Below are positions 7,118 through 15,235 of a DNA stretch of 64,000 nucleotides, in pieces. This stretch comes from Spongisporangium articulatum. GTDB taxonomy: Bacteria; Actinomycetota; Actinomycetes; Actinomycetales; Kineosporiaceae. Positions within the stretch are counted from its first letter, which is position 1. Each line of letters starts with the position of its first letter. The DNA is taken from the NCBI RefSeq assembly GCF_044465595.1, contig NZ_JBITLV010000002.1, forward strand, positions 372,001-436,000, given 5' to 3'. A program made the translations under genes and the position numbers. Below the pieces are notes generated by a model. That model saw only the letters and a program-made list of their open reading frames with translations. It made no database searches and was not told the DNA's origin.

Positions 7118-9784
7118 ATGTCCGAGACCCCGGCCGAGACCCGGCCACGCCCGACGACCGACCTGCCGGCCCAGTACGCGCCGGCGGCGGTAGAGGGCCC
7201 GCTCTACGAGTCCTGGGTGGAGCGGGGGTACTTCAGGGCGCACCCGGAGTCCGGCAAGCCGCCGTACTGCATCGTCATCCCCCCGCCCAACGTCACCGGC
7301 AGCCTGCACCTGGGCCACGCGTTCGAGCACACGCTGATCGACGCGGTGATCCGCCGCCGCCGGATGCAGGGCTACGACGCCCTCTGGCTGCCGGGCACCG
7401 ACCACGCGGGCATCGCCACGCAGAACGTGGTCGAACGGCAGTTGCGGGAGAAGGGCCAGAGCCGGCACGACCTGGGCCGCGAGGCGTTCGTCGAGCGGGT
7501 CTGGGAGTGGAAGGCCGAGTCGGGCGGGCAGATCCTGGCCCAGATGCGCCGCCTCGGCGACGGCGTCGACTGGACCCGCGAGCGGTTCACGATGGACGAG
7601 GGCCTGTCCCGCGCCGTCCAGACGATCTTCAAGAAGCTGTACGAGGACGAGCTGATCTACCGCGCCGAGCGCATCATCAACTGGTGCCCGCGGTGCATGA
7701 CGGCGCTGTCCGACATCGAGGTCGAGCACCAGGACGACGAGGGTGAGCTCGTCGAGCTCGTCTACGGCGATCCCGACGGGGACGACCGGATCGTGGTCGC
7801 GACCACGCGGGTCGAGACCATGCTGGGCGACACGGGTATCGCCGTCCACCCCGACGACGAGCGGTACCGGCACCTGGTCGGGCGCACCGTCGAGCTGCCG
7901 CTCACCGGCCGCCGCATCCCCGTCGTGGCCGACGAGCACGTCGACCCGGAGTTCGGCACGGGCGCGGTGAAGGTGACCCCCGCGCACGACCCGAACGACT
8001 TCGAGATCGGCCGCCGGCACGACCTGCCGAGCCTGAACATCATGACCGAGGACGCCAAGATCACCGGCACCGGAACCGTTTTCGACGGGATGGACCGGTT
8101 CGAGGCGCGCACCGCGGTGCGTGAGGCGCTGGCCGCGCAGGGCCGGGTCGGCGCCGAGAAGCGGCCGTACGTGCACGCCGTCGGGCACTGCTCGCGCTCG
8201 GGTGACGTGGTCGAGCCGCGGCTGTCGCTGCAGTGGTTCGTGAACGTGGCCCCGCTGGCCAAGGCCAGTGGTGACGCGGTGCGCGAGGGCCGCGTGAAGG
8301 TGCACCCGGCGGACCTGGAGTCACGCTGGTTCGCCTGGGTCGACAACATGCACGACTGGTGCATCTCGCGGCAGCTGTGGTGGGGCCACCGGATCCCTGT
8401 CTGGTACGGGCCGAACGGCGAGGTCGTGTGCGTCGGCCCCGACGAGACGGCGCCCGAGGGCTACGTGCAGGACCCCGACGTCCTCGACACCTGGTTCTCC
8501 AGCGCGCTCTTCCCGTTCTCGACGCTGGGCTGGCCGGAGCAGACCGCCGACCTGGCCAAGTACTACCCGAACAGCGCGCTGATCACCGGCTACGACATCC
8601 TGTTCTTCTGGGTCGCCCGGATGATGATGTTCGGCATCTACGCGATGGACGGCCAGGCGCCGTTCCCGGTGATCGCGCTGCACGGCATGGTCCGTGACCA
8701 GCACGGCAAGAAGATGTCGAAGTCGTTCGGCAACACCGTGAATCCCATCGACTGGATGGACGCCTACGGCTCCGACGCGCTGCGGTTCACGCTCGCGCGC
8801 GGCGCCAACCCGGGCACCGACGTCCCGATCGGCGAGGACTGGGTGCAGGCGTCGCGGAACTTCTGCACGAAGCTCTGGAACGCCACCCGGTTCGCGTTGA
8901 TCAACGGCGCGACGGTGGAGGGCGAGCTTCCGGGGTCGGATGAGCTGTCGGTGACCGACCGGTGGATCCTGTCCCGGCTGGCCGAGGTGGTCGAACAGGT
9001 CGACGCCGGCTACGAGGACTTCCAGTTCGCCAAGACCACCGAGGCGCTGTACCACTTCGTCTGGGACGAGGTCTGCGACTGGTACCTCGAGCTGGCGAAA
9101 CTGCCTCTCGCCGAAGGGGGCCGGACCGCCGAGGTGACCCGCCGCGTGCTCGGCGAGGTGCTCGAGGTCGTGCTGCGCCTGCTGCACCCCGTGGCCCCGT
9201 TCGTCACCGAGTCGCTGTGGACGGCGCTGACCGGGCGCGAGTCCGTGGTGGTGGCTCCGTGGCCGGCGAGCAGCGTCGACACCGACGGCCGCACGAGCCC
9301 GCACCCGCTGCCGCCCCGGGACGCGGCGGCGGAGCGGGAGATCGAGTCGCTGCAGCGCCTGATCACCGAGGTCCGGCGGTTCCGCGCCGACCAGGGCGTG
9401 AAGCCGACGCAGCGGGTGGTCGCGAGCTTCGAGGGGCTGGACGCCGACGGGCTGGCCGGGCACGAGACGACGATCCGCTCGCTGGCCCGCCTCGACGAGC
9501 CGGGTGACGGGTTCGCGCCCTCGGCCAAGCTGGCGCTCGGGTCGGTGACGGTGCAGGTCGACCTGTCCGGCGCCGTCGACCTCGTGGCCGAGCGGAAGCG
9601 GCTGGAGAAGGACCTCGCGGCGGCCATCAAGGAACGGGTGCAGAACGGGGCCAAGCTCGGCAACGAGCAGTTCCTGTCCAAGGCGCCGGCCGAGGTGGTG
9701 GCCAAGATCAAGGCCCGGCTCACCGCGGCCGAGGCCGAGGTGGCCCGGCTCGAGGCCCAGCTGGCCGGGCTGCCGGAGGCGTGA
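7118..9784 (+). CDS. valS: valyl-tRNA synthetase
   Basis: 888 aa class I aminoacyl-tRNA synthetase that charges tRNA-Val. The HIGH-type motif is HLGH in PNVTGSLHLGHAF, and KMSKS is present in HGKKMSKSFGNTVNP. The editing (CP1) domain lies between them and a C-terminal coiled coil (VDLVAERKRLEKDL onward) ends the protein. The start is fixed by a -10 box 6 nt upstream. The stop overlaps the next start by GTGA, so the NUDIX-methyltransferase gene is translationally coupled. In mycobacteria valS is followed directly by folC; here folC lies about 14 kb away. Confidence 0.98.
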   Translation: MSETPAETRPRPTTDLPAQYAPAAVEGPLYESWVERGYFRAHPESGKPPYCIVIPPPNVTGSLHLGHAFEHTLIDAVIRRRRMQGYDALWLPGTDHAGIATQNVVERQLREKGQSRHDLGREAFVERVWEWKAESGGQILAQMRRLGDGVDWTRERFTMDEGLSRAVQTIFKKLYEDELIYRAERIINWCPRCMTALSDIEVEHQDDEGELVELVYGDPDGDDRIVVATTRVETMLGDTGIAVHPDDERYRHLVGRTVELPLTGRRIPVVADEHVDPEFGTGAVKVTPAHDPNDFEIGRRHDLPSLNIMTEDAKITGTGTVFDGMDRFEARTAVREALAAQGRVGAEKRPYVHAVGHCSRSGDVVEPRLSLQWFVNVAPLAKASGDAVREGRVKVHPADLESRWFAWVDNMHDWCISRQLWWGHRIPVWYGPNGEVVCVGPDETAPEGYVQDPDVLDTWFSSALFPFSTLGWPEQTADLAKYYPNSALITGYDILFFWVARMMMFGIYAMDGQAPFPVIALHGMVRDQHGKKMSKSFGNTVNPIDWMDAYGSDALRFTLARGANPGTDVPIGEDWVQASRNFCTKLWNATRFALINGATVEGELPGSDELSVTDRWILSRLAEVVEQVDAGYEDFQFAKTTEALYHFVWDEVCDWYLELAKLPLAEGGRTAEVTRRVLGEVLEVVLRLLHPVAPFVTESLWTALTGRESVVVAPWPASSVDTDGRTSPHPLPPRDAAAEREIESLQRLITEVRRFRADQGVKPTQRVVASFEGLDADGLAGHETTIRSLARLDEPGDGFAPSAKLALGSVTVQVDLSGAVDLVAERKRLEKDLAAAIKERVQNGAKLGNEQFLSKAPAEVVAKIKARLTAAEAEVARLEAQLAGLPEA

Positions 9785-10992
9785 GCGACCCGGGGGAGAC
9801 GGGCGGGCCGGGGCGCACGATCCGGGTCGCCGCCGCGCTGATCCTGCACGACGGGCGCATGCTGCTCGTCCGCAAGCGCGGCACGTCCCGGTTCATGCAG
9901 GCCGGTGGCAAGCTCGAACCCGGTGAGACCGCTTCCGCCGCACTGGTTCGCGAGCTGCACGAAGAACTCGGCCTCGTGGTCGAGGCGTCGGCGCTCGAAC
10001 CGCTCGGCCGGTTCAGCGCCGACGCCGCCAACGAGCCCGGGCACGTCGTGGAGTCGGAGGTGTTCCGGCTCGACCTGGCCGCGGTCCTGCCGCCGGGCAC
10101 CGACCCGCTCGCCGCCGTCCAGCCCGCCGCGGAGCTGGAGGAGGTGCTCTGGTTCGACCCGCTGGGTCACGACCCCGCGCGCCCGGCGCGCGGCGACCTC
10201 GCCCCGCTGACCGAGGCGTTCGTCGTCCCCACGGCCGCCCGCCTGCTGCGCCAGGAGCGCCGCGAGCGGGCCACGTCGTTCGGGCAGGCCGCGGGCGACT
10301 ACGACCGGGGCCGGCCCGAGTACCCGGCCGAGGCGGTGGCCTGGCTGCTGCCCGGTGGTGCGGAGCGGGTCCTCGACGTCGGTGCGGGCACCGGGAAGCT
10401 GACCGCCGTCCTGACCCGGCTGGCTCCGGAGGTGATCGCGGTCGACCCCGACCCGGGCATGTTGGAGGTCCTGGCCCGCAACCAGCCCTTCGTCCGGATC
10501 GAGCGGGGCACGGGGGAGCGGCTGCCGGTGGCCGACGACTTCGCCGACGCGGTGACGTTCGGGCAGTCCTGGCACTGGGTCGACCCGGTGGCCGGCTGTG
10601 CGGAGGTCGCGCGGGTGCTGCGCCCCGGTGGGCGGCTCGGGCTGATCTGGAACGTCCGGGACGAGAGCCTGCCCTGGGCGGCCGATCTCGGCCGGGCGAT
10701 GCGGGCCAGGAGCGCGGGGGAGCAGATCGTCGCGGACGGCGGCCCGCAGCTGGTCGAGCCGTTCGGCCCGCTCGAGTCGTGGACGTGGTCGTGGACCCGC
10801 CGGTTGAGCCTGGACGACCTGGTCGCGATGGTCGCCTCCCGCAGCTACGTGATCGCGGCGCCGCCGGCCGAGCGCGAGGCGATCCTGGCCGACGTGCGCG
10901 CGGTCGGGGCGGCGGCCGCGACCGACGGGACGGTCGACGTGCCGTACGTGACGCACGCCTACCGGGCGACCGTGTCGAGCCGGCCGCGATAA
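9781..10992 (+). CDS. NUDIX hydrolase-class I SAM methyltransferase fusion
   Basis: 403 aa. Residues 10-150 form a NUDIX domain with a perfect box GX5EX7REUXEEXGU (G43 to L65, containing RELHEELG), expected to hydrolyse a nucleoside-diphosphate-linked substrate. Residues 160-400 form a Rossmann methyltransferase opening with a YDRGRPEYP segment and motif I VLDVGAGTG (197-205), then DPDPGML and VLRPGGRLGLIWN. The domains are in one uninterrupted frame. The start overlaps the valS stop by 4 bp. Each domain is common, but I cannot name the fused protein's substrate. A housekeeping role linked to tRNA synthetase expression is only an inference from coupling. Confidence 0.9.
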   Translation: MSDPGETGGPGRTIRVAAALILHDGRMLLVRKRGTSRFMQAGGKLEPGETASAALVRELHEELGLVVEASALEPLGRFSADAANEPGHVVESEVFRLDLAAVLPPGTDPLAAVQPAAELEEVLWFDPLGHDPARPARGDLAPLTEAFVVPTAARLLRQERRERATSFGQAAGDYDRGRPEYPAEAVAWLLPGGAERVLDVGAGTGKLTAVLTRLAPEVIAVDPDPGMLEVLARNQPFVRIERGTGERLPVADDFADAVTFGQSWHWVDPVAGCAEVARVLRPGGRLGLIWNVRDESLPWAADLGRAMRARSAGEQIVADGGPQLVEPFGPLESWTWSWTRRLSLDDLVAMVASRSYVIAAPPAEREAILADVRAVGAAAATDGTVDVPYVTHAYRATVSSRPR

Positions 10993-11020
10993 ACCCTACG
11001 GCGGAGGCGTTCTCGCGGGC

Positions 11021-11539
11021 TCAGGCGGCGGTGCCGCGGCGCGCGCGGGCCAGCTGGGCGTAGAGCCGGGCGTGCACGCAGCGCATCTGCGTGGCCTGCT
11101 CCTCGCCCAGCGGGTACGGCGCCACCTCGGCGCTGCGGCCCCACCGAGAGTGCACCGTCTCGGCGTCCGCGTCGGTCAGCGCCAGCACAGCGGCCGCATC
11201 GGCGACCAGCATGTCCAGCTTCCGCTGGTGGTCGAGGTCGGGCACGGCCCCAAGACCGTCGAACGGAGTGAGGTCGTGCACGGTGAACACCAGCGGCAGG
11301 TCGTGCCGTTGCAGCTCCGAGACCCACTCGGCCAGCTGGAGCGCGGGCACCCGGTCGAAGCCGAAGTGCAGGTGGACGACGTCGAGCGAGTCGGCGTGCT
11401 CCTGCACCCATTCGGGGGTGAAGACCTCGGTCGACGTGCTCGTGGAACTGAGCTCCGGGGTCGGAACGAGTGGCCGCAGGTACGGGTGGTCACCCGGGAT
11501 CTGGAACACCCGGAAGAGGCCGGAACGGTCCGTGCTCAT
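11021..11539 (-). CDS. GT-B glycosyltransferase N-terminal domain only (truncated or stand-alone)
   Basis: 172 aa from the ATG at 11539. The segments LDVVHLHFGFD and LPLVFTVHDLTPF are typical of the first Rossmann domain of GT4/GT1-type glycosyltransferases. The donor-binding second Rossmann domain with its EX7E motif is absent, and the protein ends in an unrelated Arg/Ala-rich tail. No second half is found in other frames downstream (10993-11020 is the whole gap). It may be a decayed enzyme or a stand-alone domain; codon usage is still normal, so any loss is recent or the short form is retained. Confidence 0.65.
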   Translation of the reverse strand: MSTDRSGLFRVFQIPGDHPYLRPLVPTPELSSTSTSTEVFTPEWVQEHADSLDVVHLHFGFDRVPALQLAEWVSELQRHDLPLVFTVHDLTPFDGLGAVPDLDHQRKLDMLVADAAAVLALTDADAETVHSRWGRSAEVAPYPLGEEQATQMRCVHARLYAQLARARRGTAA

Positions 11540-11772
11540 GCGAAGTCTGTCCTTCGTCCGCGGTCAGGAAGAGCCAGCGCAAGCTAGCGGCGCCCGCTGC
11601 TCCCCGCATCTCGATCACCAAGAAGAAATACCCGGTCCGGCTGTTCCCCAAACAGCTCCCCGGCGTGCCCCGGGCCGGCTCTCCGGCCGGCCCTGTGCGG
11701 CGACGACATCGACCCTAGACCCCGGCCTCCTGCCGAGTCACGAGAGGAGATACCCCCGGCGAGTCGACCGAT

Positions 11773-11794
11773 GCGTGTGGTCCACGTCACACGC
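11773..11794. promoter_or_regulatory. CRP/GlxR-like palindrome upstream of the acyl-AMP ligase
   Basis: GCGTGTG and CACACGC form perfect 7-bp arms with an 8-nt spacer, matching the TGTG-N8-CACA geometry of CRP-family sites. It is about 40 bp upstream of the ligase start and 235 bp from the divergent glycosyltransferase start. The remaining 295-bp divergent region holds only GC-rich short hairpins. Confidence 0.4.
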
Positions 11795-11834
11795 GAGGCT
11801 GCGAACTGGCGTATGTGGCGGCCGACACCCGACG

Positions 11835-13649
11835 ATGACCCCCATGCCCGGAACGCTCCCTGACAGCTACCACGGCCTCGACCTCTCCGGCCGGTGGGAA
11901 CCCCGCCTGCCCGCCTCCTACCTGGAGCACTGGGCGGCCGAGATCCCCGACGCGCCGGCGCTGACGTTCATCGACTACCTGGCCGACCGCAAGGGCCCCC
12001 GCCGCACGTGGACGTGGGCGCAGTGGGACGTCTGGACCCGGGCCGTCGCCGCCCGCCTGCAGCAGCTGGCCGGGCGCACCGACCGGGTGGCGATCCTCGC
12101 GCCGCAGGGGCCGGACTTCGTGGTCGCCTTCCACGCCGCCCTGCGCGCCGGGGTCATCTCCGTGCCGCTGTTCGCGCCCGACCTGCCCGGGCACGCCGAC
12201 CGGCTGGAGCACGTGCTCGACGACAGCGAGCCGACCGTCGTCGTCACCAGCGCCGACAAGCGCGACCTCGTCGACAAGGAGCTCGCGAGCCGCGGCCTGA
12301 CCGGGAAGGTGGCGGTCGTCGTCCCGAGCGAGCTGGAGACCGACGCCGCCCTGGCGGCGACCTTCGTGCCGCCGTCCGACCTGAGCCTCGACGACATCGC
12401 GTACCTGCAGTACACGTCGGGTTCGACCCGGGCCCCGGCCGGGGTCGAGCTGACCCACCTGAACCTGACCGTGAACATGTTCCAGATCATCCAGGCGCAC
12501 GGCCTGAGCGACGTGGTGCCGGACGTGACGGCGGTGGCGTGGCTGCCGCTGTTCCACGACATGGGCCTGCTGCTGGGCGCGGCCGCGACCGCGATCGTCG
12601 GCGTGCACTCGGTGCTGTTCGACCCGCTGGCCTTCATCCTCAAGCCGAGCCGCTGGACGACGGAACTCGCCGCCCACCCGAACGTGTTCTCGGCCGCGCC
12701 GAACTTCGCGTACGCGGTGGCCGCCAAGAAGACCAAGCCCGAACAGCTCGAGGGCCTCGACTACTCGCGCGTCGTCGGCCTGGTCAACGGTGCCGAGCCG
12801 GTGCTGGTCAAGACCATCGACACGTTCGAGGCGACCTTCGGGCCGTACGGCCTGCCGGCCACCGCCCAGCGCCCGAGCTTCGGGCTGGCCGAGGCGACCC
12901 TCTTCGTCAGCCTCGGCGACCCCACCGACCCGCGGGTCGTCGTCCAGGCGGACGTCGCGGCGTTGCAGGAGGGCCGGCTCGTGCCGGCCGAGGGCGGCAC
13001 GCCCCTCGTCTCGTGCGGGCGGCCGTTCGGCAACGTGGTGGCCATCGTCGACCCCGAGACCTCGCAGGTGCTCCCCGAGGGGGCCGTCGGGGAGATCTGG
13101 GTGCACGGGCCGAGCGTCGGTCAGGGCTACTGGCGCAAGCCCGAGGAGTCGCAGGCCACGTTCGGCGGCCGGTTGAGCGCGTCGGAGGCCGAGGCGGCGG
13201 GCGTCCCGGAGGGGCCGTGGCTGCGCACCGGTGACCTGGGCGCCTACGTGGGCCCGGACCTGTTCATCACGGGCCGCCAGAAGGACCTGATCATCATCGA
13301 CGGGCGCAACATCTACCCGCACGACATCGAGCACAGCGTCCAGCACGCCCACGAGGGCATCGCGCTGCACCGGCTCGCCGCGTTCTCGGTGCCCACGGAC
13401 GCGGGGGACAACGGCGAGGGCATGGTCGTGGTGGCCGAGGCGTACCGGCAGTTCCCGGACGCCGGCGCGCACCTGGCCGAGATCGAGGCCGCCGCGCGGG
13501 CCCGGGTCTCGGAGGAGCACAGCGTCGGGATGCACGAGTTCGTGCTCATCGCGTCGGACACGATCCCGTGGACGTCGTCCGGCAAGATCGCCCGGCGGGC
13601 CACCCGGCAGGCCTACCTGGACGGCACCCTGAACCGCGTCACGCCCTGA
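11835..13649 (+). CDS. fatty-acyl-AMP ligase (FadD32/FAAL-like)
   Basis: 604 aa. It adenylates long-chain fatty acids, usually to load them on an acyl carrier protein. The ATP-binding P-loop YTSGSTRAPAGVELTH, GLVNGAEPV, the WLRTGDLG hinge and DLIIIDGRNIYPHDIE are all FAAL/FadD hallmarks, and the lysine region GKIARRATRQAYL closes the C-terminal domain. The start may be 11835 or the ATG three codons later; no clear ribosome binding site is present. No polyketide synthase or carrier protein is nearby, unlike mycobacterial fadD32, so the product is unknown. It overlaps the convergent EAL gene by 11 bp. Confidence 0.9.
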   Translation: MTPMPGTLPDSYHGLDLSGRWEPRLPASYLEHWAAEIPDAPALTFIDYLADRKGPRRTWTWAQWDVWTRAVAARLQQLAGRTDRVAILAPQGPDFVVAFHAALRAGVISVPLFAPDLPGHADRLEHVLDDSEPTVVVTSADKRDLVDKELASRGLTGKVAVVVPSELETDAALAATFVPPSDLSLDDIAYLQYTSGSTRAPAGVELTHLNLTVNMFQIIQAHGLSDVVPDVTAVAWLPLFHDMGLLLGAAATAIVGVHSVLFDPLAFILKPSRWTTELAAHPNVFSAAPNFAYAVAAKKTKPEQLEGLDYSRVVGLVNGAEPVLVKTIDTFEATFGPYGLPATAQRPSFGLAEATLFVSLGDPTDPRVVVQADVAALQEGRLVPAEGGTPLVSCGRPFGNVVAIVDPETSQVLPEGAVGEIWVHGPSVGQGYWRKPEESQATFGGRLSASEAEAAGVPEGPWLRTGDLGAYVGPDLFITGRQKDLIIIDGRNIYPHDIEHSVQHAHEGIALHRLAAFSVPTDAGDNGEGMVVVAEAYRQFPDAGAHLAEIEAAARARVSEEHSVGMHEFVLIASDTIPWTSSGKIARRATRQAYLDGTLNRVTP

Positions 13650-14856
13650 CCTCGCGGTCCGACCCCGACCTCGGGGCGGGTACCCGGACGGCGGGGTCGT
13701 CGCCGCTGCGGGTGAGCGCCTCCCTCGGGCTCGCCACCCCGGTCGGACGCGCCCGGTGCGGCGTCCCGTCGTCCTGCCGTTCCCGCCGGTCCTGCGGGCG
13801 CCCGAAGTACCAGCCCTGGCCCAGGGTCACGCCGAGCTCGCGGGCGCTGAGGGCCTGCTCCCGGGTCTCGATGCACTCGGCCAGCACGGTGCCGCCGTAG
13901 GAGGCGGCGATCTCCACCACCGCCGCCACGACGGCCCGGCTGGACGGGTCGGGCAACCGGCCCACGATCTCCTTGTCGAGCTTGACGACGTCGGGTCGCA
14001 GCCGCACCAGCATGTTCAGGGACGAGTAGCCGGCCCCCAGGTCGTCCAGCGCGACGCGGCAGCCCTGCTGCCGGTAGTAGTCGAACACCCGCGACAGGTG
14101 GTCGAGGTCGGTCACCCGCTCGCTCTCCGTCACCTCGAACACGACCTGTCCGAGGTCGATTCCCGCCTGTCGGGCGGCCCGCTCGGTCGTGGCCAGGCAC
14201 ACCTCCGGCCGGTAGATCGTGGTGGGCAGGAAGTTCACGAACAGGGTCGCGTCGCCGAGCCAGCCGGCGGCGCCCCGCAGGGCCGACGTCCGCCCGACCC
14301 GGTCCAGCACGTGCAGCCAGCCCGCGTCGGCCGCGGCCCCGAACAACTGGTCCGGCATGATCGGCCCGTTCGGTCCCGTGGCGCGCAGCAGGGCCTCGTA
14401 GCCGACCACGTCCGCCGGGCCCGGCCCGGCCGGGGGCAGCGGGGAATCACCCGTGAGCGACACGATCGGCTGGTAGACGGCGTGGAAGGCGGTCTCCTCG
14501 TCCTCGAACAGCGGGAGCAGGTCCGCGTGCTCGGCCCGGGCCGCGAGCTGAGTCAGGCTGGACGCGGTCAGGGCCTGGGCGATCAGGTCGGTCCGGTGCG
14601 GGGCCGGGATCAGGGCCCGTACCTCGTCCGCCTCCACGGAGGTGAGGGCGGCCCGCGCGGTGCGGATCACCCACGCAGGGTCGTGGCCGCGTACCTCGAT
14701 CAGTCCCGGGCCCGGCTCCGACACCCCCGGGAGATCGGCCAGGGCGTCACGCACGGCCCGTTGGTTGTGCCGCACCCGGGTGGCCAGCAGGACCCGGTCG
14801 CCGCCGCTCTCGTTCTCGGCGGCCCGTTCACAGCTGCAGCCCAGGCATCCGGACAT
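13639..14856 (-). CDS. EAL-domain cyclic-di-GMP phosphodiesterase with N-terminal cysteine cluster
   Basis: 405 aa. The ATG at 14856 is chosen because GAGGAG lies about 7 nt upstream. A short N-terminus opens with a CLGCSC cluster, then about 100 residues of alpha/beta sequence, then the EAL domain: GYEALLR, LFVNFLP, FEVTESE, LDDLGAGYSSL, VKLDKEIV, AECIET and GQGWYFGRP. The metal- and substrate-binding Glu, Asn, Glu, Asp-Asp, Lys, Glu and Gln positions are all filled, so hydrolysis of c-di-GMP to pGpG is likely. No GGDEF partner is in the window. The Cys cluster may bind metal or sense redox state (inference). Confidence 0.9.
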   Translation of the reverse strand: MSGCLGCSCERAAENESGGDRVLLATRVRHNQRAVRDALADLPGVSEPGPGLIEVRGHDPAWVIRTARAALTSVEADEVRALIPAPHRTDLIAQALTASSLTQLAARAEHADLLPLFEDEETAFHAVYQPIVSLTGDSPLPPAGPGPADVVGYEALLRATGPNGPIMPDQLFGAAADAGWLHVLDRVGRTSALRGAAGWLGDATLFVNFLPTTIYRPEVCLATTERAARQAGIDLGQVVFEVTESERVTDLDHLSRVFDYYRQQGCRVALDDLGAGYSSLNMLVRLRPDVVKLDKEIVGRLPDPSSRAVVAAVVEIAASYGGTVLAECIETREQALSARELGVTLGQGWYFGRPQDRRERQDDGTPHRARPTGVASPREALTRSGDDPAVRVPAPRSGSDREVRA

Positions 14857-14987
14857 CAGCAGCTCCTCGTCGTCGTCATGCGTCGTGCTCGCGAGCGGGC
14901 GGCGCCGGTGCCTGGACGTGCCCGGTAGCGCGTCGGCACGGACCGGGTCGGGCTTGAGCGCCGGTGGCGACACCGGAAATGAATTCC

Positions 14988-15014
14988 TTGATCACGGGGG
15001 TTGAGGTCTAACCT
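14988..15014 (+). promoter_or_regulatory. probable promoter of the ileS T-box transcript
   Basis: TTGATC (14988-14993) and TAACCT (15009-15014) are plausible -35 and -10 boxes with a 15-nt spacer, slightly short. Transcription would start near 15021, just before the first predicted T-box stem. Confidence 0.45.
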
Positions 15015-15019
15015 GGACC

Positions 15020-15205
15020 TACAGGCTTCGACCCGGCCATCACCGGTGAGCCTCCGGAAGAACGCGGCGCCCCGGCGTCGTCAGTAGAACCGGACGGGTA
15101 CGGCCCGTCACAGCCGAAACGAAGCGGCCGCCCCGAGTAGTCGGCAGGGCGGCAAGCGAGGTGGTACCGCGGTGCCGCGCCGGAGGAGGCGCGTCGTCGT
15201 CCTCG
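15020..15205 (+). promoter_or_regulatory. T-box riboswitch, isoleucine, controlling ileS
   Basis: The T-box core AGGTGGTACCGCGG is at 15159-15172, with the tRNA acceptor-pairing UGGU at 15162-15165; its last U matches discriminator A73 of tRNA-Ile. The specifier codon is read as AUC (15039-15041) in CCATCACCGGTGAGCC, the arrangement seen in actinobacterial short-stem-I ileS T-boxes. The leader ends shortly before the GAGAGGA ribosome binding site (15222-15228), consistent with translational control: uncharged tRNA-Ile would stabilise the antisequestrator and free the ribosome binding site. Confidence 0.9.
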
Positions 15206-15235
15206 TACGGCAGGTGACGTGCGAGAGGAACGACC

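Noticed and set aside
9720..10100. Minus-strand frame opposite the NUDIX domain
   Set aside because: Low-complexity shadow (Ser/Arg/Pro) with no start signal.
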